A stretch of 64,000 nucleotides of DNA from Ophiosphaerella korrae (GCA_028456385.1 JALNQF010000112.1:86699-150698); one strand, 5' to 3'; positions 34,198 to 47,700 are shown, counted from the first letter of the stretch. The notes: a model not told the origin generated them from the letters alone. Made by a program: numbers and translations.

Positions 34198-34330
34198 ATG
34201 GACCCGATTCAAGCTGCAATTGAAGAAATTGAATCGCGAGAACCAGGAGAAGATTTTGTATACGCAGAAGTTGCTACTTAGTCTTAACCGCGATGTCCGT
34301 AGCTATGCCCGATAGGCAGGCATAGTAGGT
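34198..34330 (+). pseudogene. Fot1/pogo-type DDE transposase, N-terminal stub
   Basis: From ATG 34198 the frame reads 'MDPIQAAIEEIESREPGED' and 'FVYAEVAT', then stops. This is the well-known N-terminal helix-turn-helix start of fungal Fot1/pogo-family transposases. A neighbouring frame then gives 'SLNRDVRSYAR', which would fit the next segment after a frameshift. The rest of the about 500-residue protein, including the DDE domain, is absent. A 7-bp hairpin (GTAGAAG / CTTCTAC, about 34,343) follows. Confidence 0.6.
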
Positions 34331-34900
34331 AGCTGACGCGACGTAGAAGAGAACTTCTACCGCGCCCTACTTTACCCTTGCAAGCAGTGTATTGTAGCAT
34401 CGAATGTAGTATACTAGGTTGTCTGTGAGTTAGTTTGCGTAAGAGATAATACCGTTTAGCCTAAGGATTCGTCGATGCGGGACGCTGCAAACATTGTTAG
34501 TTGTAATAGGCTAGTAAGAAAGCCTATTGATAACTGCGATGTGTATGTTGTAACTGTTATGCTAAAGGGGCGTCTAGGCTCTATCGCGGCGTCTCGTGTT
34601 GCTGTGTCGCAGCTAGATAGCTGTTACCGCGCTCGATGGCGTGCCATTCTCTTAGGTGTACTGTTGTAGCGCAATTAATCTGGGAGCTCTGCCGGGTTTG
34701 GTGGGGCGGGCCGAGGAGTGGTGAGACACGTTACGTCATGGAGGCGCTGGTCGTGTCCTTACCCCATCATCGATTTATAGCCTGCTTCCAATCGCGATTT
34801 CTCTGCCAAGAATACGGCATCTGGTCCTCATTCCACTTTCTTAATACGCATGTAATCCTTTATTCGACTGTTCACCAACACCAAACGAATATTCCCATCA
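34331..34900. other. Intergenic after transposase stub
   Basis: No gene recognised. Probably residual transposon sequence grading into the promoter of the b561-like gene. Confidence 0.3.
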
Positions 34901-35022
34901 AAATCGAAACAATGCCAAACATGCCGCTTCCGCTGGCAACTGCCATGTGGTATCTAGGTTAGACCCTTCAACTTTTTGATCAAAAGAGCTCAACCAGAAT
35001 CATACTGATAAACTACCAAGCC

Positions 35023-35645
35023 ATGCCAGTCTTGGGTGAGACGGCTGATCCGCCCATGAAATATGTTCTCGCCCACGGCGTCCTCATGGCCGCCCTATTC
35101 GCCATCTTCTTCCCCCTGGGCGCCATCCTCCTGCTCACTCTAAAGACACCAAATGCTGCTCGAATCCACGGTGCCTGGCAAGCTTTTGGTTACATTGCGG
35201 CCCTCGCTTCATTTGGCATCGGCGCTTGGATGGCAACGATAACCCATCAGGTAGGCTCCTGCACCCATTCCGTACCACCGCTGGTTTGGGAGGCCTAACC
35301 AAAATACAGTGGACGGCTTCTAACGGACATCCCATTCTGGGCACCATCATCATCGGCCTCCTCCTCGGTCAGCCCTTTGGCGGTTTCATGCATCACCGGA
35401 TATTCAAGAGACAGGTTGCTACTGGTGCTGAACCCGGAACGCCGGTTGGTTTCATGCACCGTTGGGCTGGTCGGATCTTGCTTGTTGTCGGCGTCATCAA
35501 CGGCGGACTGGGCGCTCAGCTGGCCAAGGAGGACATCAAGTTCATAGTTCCCTACAGCGTGGTGGCCGGCGTTATGTACTTGGCTTGGGCGGCTACTGTA
35601 TTGTTGACGAGGTCCCCCAACATAACAAACCCAATAATAGGTTAA
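35023..35645 (+). CDS. Cytochrome b561/ferric-reductase-like transmembrane protein
   Basis: Exons 35023-35250 and 35310-35645 (59-nt intron, GTAGGC...CCTAACC...ACAG) give 187 residues with five or six hydrophobic helices. Four His in the b561 spacing are seen: His18 ('LAHGVLM'), His49 ('RIHGAW'), His83 ('NGHPILG') and His126 ('MHRWAGR'), which should bind two haems for transmembrane electron transfer. Fungal relatives often carry an N-terminal DOMON (cytochrome-binding) domain; none is seen here. A small upstream exon from ATG 34914 could add about 14 residues through an intron ending CTACCAAG at 35020, but its GTTAGA donor is weak. The frame is intact. Membrane location and partners are unknown. 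Confidence 0.78.
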
Positions 35646-36671
35646 AAGAATAGATATTCTCGGAACAGTAGCCTTAAGCTATCAAGTCTATTCTCTCCTG
35701 ATGTCTTTTGGAAACAGGTTCTGCTTACCGTGCGATACGACAATTTGCTATGAGTGTCACGCGACCGCCTCGCTTTGGCCGGCAGTAGGTGCGTCAAAAG
35801 CTCATGCATATTGTCGAAAGTCCGTCAGCTTACAACTTGTTATATCATCATCCTATCTCGAGCACTGCGCTTGAGTTCGAGAGGTTGTTGTGCTTCTGTG
35901 CTAATTCAAAGTCCGTCTGCGGGAAGTGCCAGATGAGGTGGACCCGCATTCGAGATGCGGTCCAACGCGCAGCGATACCTACTTTTGTAACGTGGAGACA
36001 TATCATCACGTCGCCCTCGAGCGCCGAATCCGCCTTTGTTCCCTCCCTCGACTGAAGGAAAGACCCGATCAAGCCTACCACGTCCTCATGCGTCTCGCGC
36101 CCGCCAGCGCCGATTCCTAGACCAAACAAGCAGCCGATCTAGTCTCAGCTCGTTGAAGGGAAATACAATGAGATAGGAGAGGTAGAAGATATGATAGAGT
36201 AGACAACCCCAAAAATCGAAGCCTGCGATTCAGCAAGTGGGTTGAACGTCACTGGTGGAACGCCGTTGTTGCAAGCGCATACGAAGGCGGAAAAGCTCTG
36301 CATGTTTGGGTGATACAGCTGTTGTACGGTCAAACAATCAACGGCTCCCTACATCTGCAATGTTTAGGGTTGTAGAGATGCGCTTCAGTTTGACGTTTAA
36401 GGGTCATGAAGAGTTTTGCATCGTTCATGTTCGTGAGGAATGACGAGGCGGCATGTCACATAGCCATGGAAATAAGTGGGGTCGGCCATGGCTAAGCTCT
36501 CATCACCAGCAAAGTTACCGAACAGCCATCTCATCCCATTGCCGAGAGATGGAGCTTGGCAAAACGGAGCTCCGATGACCGTCTCATCCGGGCGCACCGA
36601 ACAGGGCCTTATTGGTCTAGGTTGTCATACTTGCTGTACCGTGGACGGCGCTGTGGTGACTTGAAATCTCC
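35646..36671. other. Intergenic, no gene recognised
   Basis: About 1 kb of moderate GC with short overlapping open frames on both strands. None resembles a family. It may hold unresolved small exons. Confidence 0.3.
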
Positions 36672-37874
36672 TCAAGGACTTGGCTCGGAGTCTGGCTGCG
36701 ACCTGGTCTTGACTCTCTTAGCACGCTCTGCCACAATATCCACCGCATCGGCAGATGAGAAAGAACTGTTCTCCTCCAAGTCCCGCGCTGTCGCGGCGCG
36801 TTCTGCCTGTTCAAACTTTGCCTCATCCTCGGATGTAAGCTTCGGAGTTGGCGGGCGTTTCCGCTTGGACACGAAAGGAACACTCTCTTGGGAAGAACTG
36901 GAGCTGGAAGGCGCCTCGGCCATAGCTTCTTCTCCTTCGGCCTCTGTCAGAAGACCAGCTAGTTCTTTATGAGAGATCGCGATTGTCTGATCGTGAATTT
37001 CGCTCAGTGTGCCGTCAGGGCAGAAGTCTGAAAGGAGCAGACGCATGGAGCCGGCAGGCACGGCGGAGTCGTTTGTTCGAAAATGTCGATCCTCAACCTC
37101 GGCATGCGCCTCTCTCTGCCATTCGCCGGTCTGCTCATCACGAACCAGCCTGTTACGATATATAGAATAGACGGCCGAACGAGATGGTAATGAGCGAGCG
37201 GCACGCTCGCCTGGGGATTGATATTCGAAGTTTATGGTGATGACAGTTTTCGTTCGGCCCTTTGTGCGCTCGATGTAGGATTCTGCAAGACGCGGTAGGT
37301 CCTCACTTTTTTGCGAATTGGCCACTTCGATTACTAGAGGTGGATACTTGGCCCCAAGGAATCGAAAGGATCCATCTGGTGACTTTTTGTCCTTTGTCCT
37401 GGTGCTACTAAAATGGATATCGGCTGTAGCGGCTATCCTGAGGCGATCTACCACCATGCGCACTTCTTCCTGCTCTGTGAAAGCCTTGAGCTTCTGGGCA
37501 ATCACCACTTGCAACCTAATAGCGAAAACGTCATGCAGCGGGGAAGGCATACGGAGAACAAAGTCGCCGTCGGCCGAATCGTGATCGTATCGAAGCTTGT
37601 CCGCGACCCAAGCCCCAAGTTGTGTATCCCTATCTAATGCATTCTGCAGCACTTCGTAATCATCTGGTGATATGCGCACACGTTCCCAAGTGTTGTTCAA
37701 TGATTGACCTTTGTAGCGCAAATGTATGAGGCTGAGTATGCGACGGGAGATGGGTAGCGACGTCGCCGAGTTTTCGGCTGTCGAAAGGGTCGGGCTCTCT
37801 GGAGGCGTTCCCGCAGAGTCAGGAGGAAGCCTAGCCAGCGTTGCAAGTTGCGGTAATGCGCTGCCAGTGTTCAT
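36672..37874 (-). CDS. PD-(D/E)XK-like conserved fungal protein
   Basis: A single clean frame of 400 residues. Residues 166-184 read 'PDGSF...PPLVIEVANSQ', matching the PD...E core (Asp167, Glu183) of restriction-endonuclease-like proteins common, and usually uncharacterised, in Pezizomycotina. The last third is low-complexity with a basic patch ('KRKRPPTPKL', 'AERAKRVKTRSQ') that may serve as nuclear localisation signals. The usual Lys after Glu is not obvious, so nuclease activity is uncertain. The start lies about 120 bp from the point where the sequence turns TA-rich (near 38,000), so its promoter borders the RIP block. The gene itself shows no RIP-like damage. Confidence 0.65.
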   Translation of the reverse strand: MNTGSALPQLATLARLPPDSAGTPPESPTLSTAENSATSLPISRRILSLIHLRYKGQSLNNTWERVRISPDDYEVLQNALDRDTQLGAWVADKLRYDHDSADGDFVLRMPSPLHDVFAIRLQVVIAQKLKAFTEQEEVRMVVDRLRIAATADIHFSSTRTKDKKSPDGSFRFLGAKYPPLVIEVANSQKSEDLPRLAESYIERTKGRTKTVITINFEYQSPGERAARSLPSRSAVYSIYRNRLVRDEQTGEWQREAHAEVEDRHFRTNDSAVPAGSMRLLLSDFCPDGTLSEIHDQTIAISHKELAGLLTEAEGEEAMAEAPSSSSSSQESVPFVSKRKRPPTPKLTSEDEAKFEQAERAATARDLEENSSFSSADAVDIVAERAKRVKTRSQPDSEPSP

Positions 37875-37999
37875 GACATTCTTTTAGGTCGAGGTACGCA
37901 ACTGTAGGATGCGCTGGATGAGCATGCGACGTTACGGACGGGCGGGGAAAACGCCGAACGGCAAGCTCCGTCTCGAAGCTTTGACCGCTAGAGTAACCG

Positions 38000-40900
38000 C
38001 ACAGCGCTAAGTTACTAAGTAAAGGAATCTTAGCTTTGCTAATATACTTACCCTTTTCCTCTTTAGTATCGTAACCTATTTCTAGCCTTTCTCTTAGGAG
38101 CTATACCTATATAAGCCTAAGTAGTATTATTAGAGTACTTATATAGAACCTTTATATAATAAAAGTTCTTAGAATACTTAAGACTTTTATAAACTCTAGT
38201 ATAAGTTAAAAGTAAAAATATACTAGAGATTATATATTAGATAAGTTATATAATTAGATATATAATTAGATACGTAATTAGATACGTAATTATATATACA
38301 ATTAGATATATAATAGTATATACGTAGAGAAGTATAATAGATTCTAAGTATACCTAGAATCTACTAATTAGCTTACTTAAGCTAGTATAGTAATCTAATT
38401 AGCTTAGTATATATAAGGATAGTATACTACTAAGCTAATCCTAATAAAAAGAGGCTAATAGCTAGTTAAGCTATTATAGTAGTATATAATATATATACTA
38501 GTTATTATTACTTAAAGTTCTTTAGACTTGCTTAGAACTTACTTAGAGTTATACTAAGTTATATGCGGTAGAATATACTAGCTAATAGAGCTAGCACGCG
38601 CTAGTTACTTAGCCTAGTAGAGCTTGTTAATAGCGCTAAGCGTACCCTAATAGCTCTCTACCCTAGACCCCTTATAACGTACTAAAAAATAGAACTTTTA
38701 AATCTAACTAAAAATAAGCTATAACTTAACCTTAGTAGCTTTATAAGAATATAAGTATACCTAGCTATACTAAAAGCTTTTCTAGATACTCTTATAATCG
38801 ACTAGCTTATAGTTATTAAAGCTACTCTTATTTATTATAACCTATTATTTATAAGACTAGTTCTAAATAAAAATAATAAGATAGTTATTCTTAATAATAA
38901 TTTAGAAACCTATCTAGATAACTATATATATTTTATTAGCTCTATAGATAATACACTACTTAATAACTTAGAAGTAGCTATATATACTACTAAATAGAGC
39001 CCTATACTATAGTTATAAGTTAATAGGTCTATTAATAAAAACCTACCTAAGTTAATAACTTTCTCTAATACTAAAACTCTATATAAAATAATCTTACTAC
39101 TAAGAAGTACTAAGCTATAATAAAAAATACAAATCTAATCTAATCTTTTAATAGTAACTAATAATAAACTAAGTAATTACTTACTTCTAGGATTTTATAT
39201 ACTTATAAGATTTATTCTTTATTTTATATAATCTATTAACTCTATAATATCCTATATATATAATACTTAGAATAATTTACTCTAAGTAGCTAATAAAGTA
39301 AAATAACTTAAAAACGATTTAACTAAATAAAAAAGCTAAACTACTAATCTCTAGTAATAAATTACTTATTAATAATATTAATTAAAGAGATATAAAGTAT
39401 AATAATCTAGTTAAATAATATAATAACTAAAGTATATAAGCTATAGCTTTTTAAAACTAGCTCTATAAAATAACTAATAAACTTTACTACTTACTAGCTA
39501 AATAGTTAATTATAAAAGATTTACTTTTAATAGCTACTTAAAACTCTAACTATTTAAAGCTACTAGAGTTTAATCTTACTATATAAAGTCTACTAATTCT
39601 TAACTTAAATAATATTTAAATACTACTATAGAGCTTAAGAAAAGTTAAAGCTAACTTATTCTTTTACTATAACTTTATAGCTAGAGAATATATTTTAATA
39701 AAGAAGAAATTACTTTTAACTTATTCTTAATAAATATATAAGTAGTATACAAGAATCTATATAATTATTCTAAAGAAGAAAACTACTCTATAAAATCTTT
39801 AGGTTTTTAGAAATAAGTAAATTATTAGATATTTAATCTTTTATCTAAGCTATATTAGACTATTTTATAGCTAATAGAAAAAAATACATTTTTAGTTTAT
39901 CTTAAGCTAATATTATAATACGTACTTACTTTAGATTAGCTTAGACCTATCTTACTATTCTTAATAGAGTTATTTATATCTATAATTATAAATTTATATA
40001 CTTTTTATATTTTACTACTACTTTAGTAACTAAGATACTATTAGTAGTATTAAATCTAAATTCTATAATCTCTCTATACTATAATTTAGACCTAAGGTTT
40101 TAAGCTTTCTTAATACTAGAGCTACTTTAGCCTTATTTATTTTAGAATTTACTAATATTACTAAAGACCTTTACTAGTCTCTTTAACTCTATAATCTACG
40201 CCTTTATAAAAAAGTCTTAGATTAGCTCTATAGATTAGTAAATACTATACTTAGTATTTATAACTTAAATATAAACTTCTAATATATAGTAAGCTTAATC
40301 TAGAATAAAGTTAATAATATAGATCTAGACTTTTCTTTAATACGCGTAAAGTTTAAAAGTAACTTTAGAAACTAATTTTATAACCTTAAGTCTAAATAAT
40401 TTTTAGAACTAGCTTAGTTAAAAGTAATAAATATAAATAAACTATTATTATTATAGCTTTAAAGATCTTTTAAAAGTAAATTCTTATCTAATAAAGCTAC
40501 TTTTAGAAATAAAGTATATAAAATAACTAAACTAACTTTTACTTATAACTACTATAAAAAGATAGAATATAAAGCTCTAAACTAACTATAAAGAGTATTT
40601 TATAAGAGTTAGATATATTAGAATAATAAGTATATTAATAAAGTAAGATAAATTCTTAAAAGATTTATAAGCTTATAAAAGTATTTATATATCTAAAAAG
40701 TATATATAATCTCTAGTAGCTTTAAAAGTAATTATAGGAGTACTTAAAGAGCTTAAAGAGAGGTTTTAAGTAAAGAGAAAAGTACTTATAATAATAGCTC
40801 TCTTTTTTCTTACGCTTTATCTTAAAGCGTAGAGCTTTATACCTTTAAGTATATATAGTATTTAATTCTATCTAGTAATTTAGCTATAAAGCTACTCTAT

Positions 40901-41242
40901 TAGCTATTTATAACTTAGCTTACTCTATACTATTAGATTAAATATAATTAAAAAGAAGTATAATATACTAAATAGATATACTTAGTATAGAATAGTATAT
41001 ATATTAGATACTTGTAGTAGGCTTAGAGCTAGCTTATAGCTAACTAAGAGTTTATATAAAAGTACTTATAATACTTAGTTTTTAGTACTTAAGTTTAATA
41101 TTTATAAGTCTAAAAGTATTCTATAATAGCTATCTTACTATAATTATAGAGTTTACCTATTAGGTTAGTACTTAGAAACTAAACTACTCTACTAAAGCTC
41201 TAAGTAAAGCCTAAGAGCGACTTTCTATTTATAGTATATTAC
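38000..41242. mobile_element. RIP-mutated retroelement relic
   Basis: Composition changes abruptly to TA-rich, with TA, CTA and TAG everywhere. No frame is open. 39,770-40,100 shares phrases with the gag-like part of element 2 (51,640-51,800), for example 'CTACTCTATAAAA(T/C)CT' and 'CTAATAGAAAAAAATA', so this is probably a truncated, more diverged gypsy gag region. No LTR ends were recognised. 38,220-38,330 is near-simple TA repeat. Confidence 0.5.
40922..41081. repeat. RIP-mutated copy of the 28.1-28.3 kb repeat
   Basis: Aligns along about 160 bp with 28,125-28,286; homology stops at both ends. GCAGGCCCGG in the intact copy is GTAGGCTTAG here. Changes are almost all C-to-T and G-to-A, giving an internal reference for the mutation process. 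Confidence 0.65.
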
Positions 41243-41317
41243 TATAAGGTAGACTTTACAAAAGATAACTTAATAAGGTAGTTTTAACAATTAACTAAAA
41301 AAAGTAAATAGTAGATA
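41243..41317 (-). mobile_element. Outer part of a minus-strand chromovirus 3' LTR
   Basis: Inverted copy of the end of element 2's 5' LTR (49,570-49,651): TATAAGGTAGACTTTAC... matches the reverse of ...GTAAAGTCTACCTTATA. It is cut at 41317 by element 1 and resumes at 48465. Confidence 0.7.
41313..41317. repeat. Target-site duplication AGATA, left
   Basis: Identical to 48460-48464 on the far side of element 1. Confidence 0.85.
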
Positions 41318-41775
41318 TATTATAGGCGTAACAAGAGAAATCGAGCTAGAACTAATTAGTCCCGACTCGGGTGCTAACAAAGCATAGGACGAGTAGGGTA
41401 ACGACTTTAATTAGGAAACTACTTATAACTAAGACACGTAGTAGTAATCTATAGTTATGTGTAAATAGATTAGAGTAATCTATAATAACGTATAAATAGA
41501 TTAAGGTAATCTATAGTTACGTATAAATAGATTAGTAGTAATCTATAGTGTTACACAAATAGATTAATACAAGTATATAGTTAATAGGATATATATTATT
41601 AGAATAATATTAGTAATCTAATCTCTAACCTAGAACACTAATACTTAATATTATATATACAAATTAACTAATATTTATAGTTATTATAGATTATAACACA
41701 AGCTTTTATTATTACCTCCTAATCTACTAGTACCTAGAAGGTTATTAGGAAGTTAACCCTAGTAGACCTATTATA
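41318..41775 (+). repeat. Element 1 5' LTR (458 bp)
   Basis: Starts TATTATAGG (TGTTATAGG in the 3' copy) and ends CCTATTATA. Contains four units of an imperfect palindrome of about 31 bp (TAATCTAT...ATAGATTA) at about 41,450-41,567. Confidence 0.85.
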
Positions 41776-44700
41776 CCTTGCTAATCTAGTTATTAAGAGG
41801 AGCAAAGCGTAAGTAGCGTATAGTCTAGCTAATATAATAGTAGAAAGTTTAATAAGTAAAGTACCTAGGAGTAGTTATAAGTTAGATAGTACTATATAGG
41901 AAATAATTAAAGATTTAATTAACAACTTAATTTCTAAAAAAGAAGATATAAAAATAGTAATTAATACTTTAGAAACGTAGAACAAAGAACTATAAGACTA
42001 CGCAAAGTAGAATAAAGTACAAATTAAAGCTATTATAGAAGGATAAAACTAGATAGAACTAATTACCTAACGACTAGAAATAAGTGCGACGAAGAAACTA
42101 CTAAAAATACCTATACTTAAGAAGTTTAATAGAATAAGGGAGAAACTAAGACCTTTTATAGTATTAGTATAACTCTAGATAGATATATAAGTACTATACT
42201 TTAATAAAGAAGAGAAGAAAGTAATATATATTAGAATGTACCTTAAAGAAGATATAATAAGATAGTTTAAACCTTACTAGATAGATTATACAATATACGC
42301 TCTAATAATACAAAAGGATAAAACTAGAGCTATTTTTAGAAGTTATAAATACTTTACTAGACAAATAAGAGTAGTATTTAGGGACATAGATATTACCTAA
42401 TAAGCTAAAGAAAAACTTAAAAGGCTTATACAAAATAAGAGTATACCTAAATACGTATTATAGTTTAAATAACTATCTTAAAATATAGAATAAAATAAAT
42501 TAGCCCTAATATTATAATTTAAACAAAGACTAAACGTAAAAATCTAATACGAAATAATTTATATAGAAAAACCTAGAATACTAGAAGCTCTAAAGTAGTA
42601 GGTAATTTAAATTAATAATAATCTTTAAGAATAGAAGAAGAATAAGTATAGTAGCTAACCTAGAAACTAGGATGTTAGAGACCCTATAATCCTTAACGCT
42701 AACAAAGATAGGAAGAAGAAAAACAAAGACTTTACGTGCTTTAACTATAGTAAAAAAGGCTACTACGTAAAAGACTACTAATTATAAAAGAAAAAAGATA
42801 TAGTATATTATAAATATAGAAAACTAAGATACTTTATAAAAGACTATAGAAGTAAGGACTATAAGAAAGATAAGGAAGCTTAGTTAAAGATAACTAAAAG
42901 AAAGAAAGAAGTACTATAAGTATAGGTTAAACCTTAAGAGAAGGTAGCTAGGAGCAAAGAAATATAATATATAATACTCTATTAGACCTTTTATTATAAA
43001 GATAACTACTATATATATCTTTTTAGTAAATAGAGAGTAAGATAGTTTCTATAGAAGAATAGAGTAGTAGTAATAAAAGAAAGAATAAAAGCGTAGCTAG
43101 AAGAAATAGTATACGTAATAGACTTACTAATAGAAGACTTAGAAAGGGAAGAGCCCTAGATTCTACTAATCTAGGCTAAAGAACTAGCACTAGATAAAAA
43201 GACTACTACAGCTTCCTCTAAAGAACTATAAGAAAGTAAGAAGTAAGATAGTATAAGAGATATAGAGTATACCTAGCTCGATATATATAGCTACAATAGC
43301 TATATAATAATAGATATAGAGGAATAAAATAAAGAATAGGAGTTTATTTAAAAATACTTACTAGTTATAAGTATAGAGGAAGTGTATAAAGACTAGAAAG
43401 AACGTAATCCTAAAGAAATAAAGTTTATACTATTTTAGGAATAGATAAAGTAATATATAGTTATAGTAAGAAGAATACTTATATAAAAAGAGTAGTAGTT
43501 CTTTGTAAGAAAAACGCGATAGATTAACAAAGCCTATACTCTAAGAGTACTAGTAGTGTACTATATCTTAACAATAGAAACACCTAGAAAAGATAGATAC
43601 TAGGAAGGGGATAACAAAATAATAGATCTAAAACACCTAGTATATTTTAAAGTATTATAGATATTATACTTAGATAAGAATTATATTATATATAGAAACC
43701 CTAAAGTAAATAATAGCGTATAGCTTATAAGAAGAAGAGGCTATAATTATATAAAAGTAATTCTAGTAGAAGATATCTAAGGATAAAAAATAATACTAGA
43801 AGAAGGATACCTAGTAGTAAGGCTAGGACTAAAATTACCTAAGAAATATGTCTAAAGAGGACTATAGTATAAATATATATATAATAAGTATCTAAAATAT
43901 AAAGAATATAAGCTTAAAATAAAGCTATAGCCCTAGAAAGATAGATAATTTATAAAACTACCTAAGTAAAAACAGCTAGAAAGTATAAGAGGCCTATATA
44001 TTACAAAAATAAGTATATACTAAGAAAAGAAGGTATAATTAATAATTAATAGTAGAGCTATAAGGAACTTTATATTAAAGAAGTTTATAAAAATATAAAA
44101 AATATATTATATAATAAAGAAATACCCTTAATAACTAAGTATAATTAAAAGAAAACTATTTTAAGAACCTATAAGGTTTAAAATAGTTATCTCTACGTTA
44201 GAACTAGAAGAGTTAAAGATTAAAAACATAGTTATAGATATAACAACAATTAATAATAAATAAGATATAGTACTTAAGATACTATAGTTATAGATAACTA
44301 ACCTATATATTAATTAGAGAACTAGAAAAATTAACTACTACAAAACAGATATATTAAAAGCTAATATAGGCACCTATAAAGGAGAATTCCCTAAAGAATA
44401 TAAGAAATAGGAAAAGTAGCTTATAGAGCCTAAAGACTATCTTCTAGAATATTAGCTATAGGATTTAGTAATAGACCTAGAAGAAGGGATAAACGTAGGA
44501 TAGAGCCTAGTCTATAGAAAAACTAAAAAAGAATCTAAGATTAAACAAGTATTTATTAAGAACGTAATAAAGAAAGGATAGATACAAAAATCTAAATCCT
44601 TAGTAGTATATAGACTTATATTTATAGATAAGAAAGAGATAAATAATAAAAGACCCTATATAGATTTTAGGAAAACTAACGTAATTATAAACAAGAACTA

Positions 44701-47700
44701 ATACCCCTTACTATTAATAGATAAAATATAAGATAAGCTATAAAAAGTAAAAATCTTTATAAAACTAGATATCTAAAACGCCTACTATTAGATTACAATT
44801 AAGAAAGGTAACAAGTAGAAAATAGTATTTAGAATATAGTATAGACTATATAAATACTTAGTTATATCTTTTAGCTTAATAAACGCACTAGTAGCCTTCT
44901 AAGAGAGAATTAACATAGTACTAAGAGAGTACTTAGACGTATTTACGTTTATATACCTAGACGATATCCTTATATTCTTAAAAATAGAGGAAGAATATAT
45001 ATAATATATATACAAAGTGTTAGAAAAGCTAGTAGAAAGTAAGTTATTCTTTAAGATAAGGAAATACAAGTTCTATACAAAGAAAATAGACTTCCTTAGA
45101 TTTATTATTAAACTAAGAAAAATTAAGAATAACCTAGAGAAGATTAAGTTAATTAACAAATAGCTAATACTAAAGAACCTAAGAGAGGTACAACAATTTT
45201 ATAGGTTAGTAAATTTTTATAGAAAACTAATAGTAAGATAGTCTAAAGATATAGAACCTATAACTAGACTTATAAAGAAAGATACACTATTAGAATAGAT
45301 AAAAGAATATAATAAAGTATTTAATAAAATTAAAAGAAAGTTTATAAAGAACCTAGTTATTAGAATATATAACCTAGACCTACTAGTAATAGTAAAAATA
45401 GACGTATCTAACTTAGTCTATAGAATATTACTAATATAAGAAGACCTAAAGACTAAACAAGAATACTTAGTTGAATACATCTCTAAGAAGATAAAGCTAG
45501 TAGAAATTAACTACTTAATCTATAACAAAGAAATACTAGCAATCTATAAAGTATTTAAATAATAGAGAATATACTTATAAGGAGTAAAATATAAGATAAA
45601 GGTCTATATAGATTATAAGAACCTTATAGAATTTATACTAAATAAGAATTTATTATAACGCTATACAAGATAGTAGGAATTCTTATTAATATTTAATCTA
45701 GAAATTATATATATAAAAACGAAAGACAATTAATTTATAGATACTTTAAGTAGAAGAATAGACCTACAAAAAGAAATAAACGCTACTAGTATAGTTCTAG
45801 TATAGAATAAAGAAAGTTACCTAGTCCTAAATATACCTAAAATAGCTATAATACTTAAAAGAAAGAGTAGCGAGCTAGATAAATAGATTTAGAAAATAAT
45901 ACAAGAGGTATCTAAAGAAATAGAAAAACTAAAAATCTAAAAAGGATTTGTATAAGCCTATAGAAGGATATATATCCTAAAGAAAATCTAAAGAGAATTT
46001 ATATAATAATTCTATAAATTACTAGTATATAGACACTAAAGGATTAATAAAACCCTAGATAGATTACTATAAGACTACTATATTCTAAAAGTAAGATAGC
46101 TAGTAATAGAGGTACTATAAGATTATATAGAATATCAAAGAAATAAGTATAATAGATATATACTATATAGAATACTATAACTAATAGATATACTAGAACA
46201 ACTATAAAAAGTTATTACAATAGACTTTATTATAAAGTTACTAAAATTAAAGGACCTAATATTAAGAGTTAAGTATAATAGAATTCTAATAATAGTAAAC
46301 AAACTTATAAAGTACTTATACTTTAGACTATATAAAGAAAAAAGTAGGATAAAGGTTACTATATACTAGGTTCTAAGAACTATAATTAGTTAATATAGAC
46401 TACTAGACAAAATTATTATAGATAGAGATATAAGATTTATATTAAAACTATAAAGAATAATAATAGTGTAATTAGGAATATAATACGTAATGTCTACTAC
46501 ATATTACTTATAAATAGATAGGTAGTTAGAACGAATAAATTAAATAGTAGAATAATACTTAAGATACTACCTTAACTATAACTAGAATAACTAGGTACAA
46601 CTACTACCTATAGCACAGTTAGTATATAACAGCGCAAAGAATATAGTAATAAGAGTATTACTTTTCTTTATAAACTATAGATTTAACCCTAATATATATT
46701 AGATACTAAGAGCTTAGATATCTTAGTCTCTAAGAAGAGAAATCTTTACTAATAGACTTAAGGATATACAAAATTAATTAAGATAAGACGTAGAGTTTTT
46801 ATATAACTAAATAGTAAAATACTATAATAAAAAGTATAAAGAGGGACCCTAATTTAGAAAGAGAGAAAAAGTATAGTTAGTTAAGAAAAACGTAAAAAGC
46901 AAACAACTAAGTTTAAAACTAGACTATATTAAAATAGGACTATATAAAATTAAGGAAGAAGTTACACTAGTTATATTTAAACTAAAGTTACTAAGTAAGA
47001 TAAAGATATACTTAACCTTCTATATAGCGCTACTTAAGATAGTACTATAAAACGTAAAACTACTAGTATATAAAGTAGATACGTATAGAGAATAAGAAGA
47101 ATAGGAAGTTAAAGAGATTTTAGTATACTAATTCTATAATAGAAGAAACTACTTCTTAGTAAAATAGATAGGTATAGACAAGAAAGGATAACTATAGGAA
47201 GATATATAGGAACTAGAAGATAACCTTAACTACTTTAAGAAACTAGAGGAGTTCTAAAATTAAAACCCTCTAGAGCGCCTTATAGTAAACTAAGAAAATT
47301 AACGTTACTACTACTAGATAGAGAGGCGATAGGAACGCTTAACGTAATAAGAGTAGCCTCTACTATAGCCTTAAAATTAAGCTTAGACTTTATAAGAGTA
47401 GCTTACGCGATAGACTTTTTATTATTTAAGGCCTTTATCTTATAGAGATAAATTAGATAAGTATAATTTTCTACCTATATACTTAGAATCTAATTACGTT
47501 CTTTTTTAGCTTTAGTAATCTATTTAGATAGTTTATCTTAAGTATAGTTAATAGCTCTCTCTATTACAAATAAGTATAGACGCGCAAATAAGTATTGTTA
47601 ACCTATATTCTATAAGAGATACGCTAGAAAGATTATAAGACGTATAAGTATTAATATAAATATACGCCTTATAAGCTTTACTATATTTTAAAGAAATATA

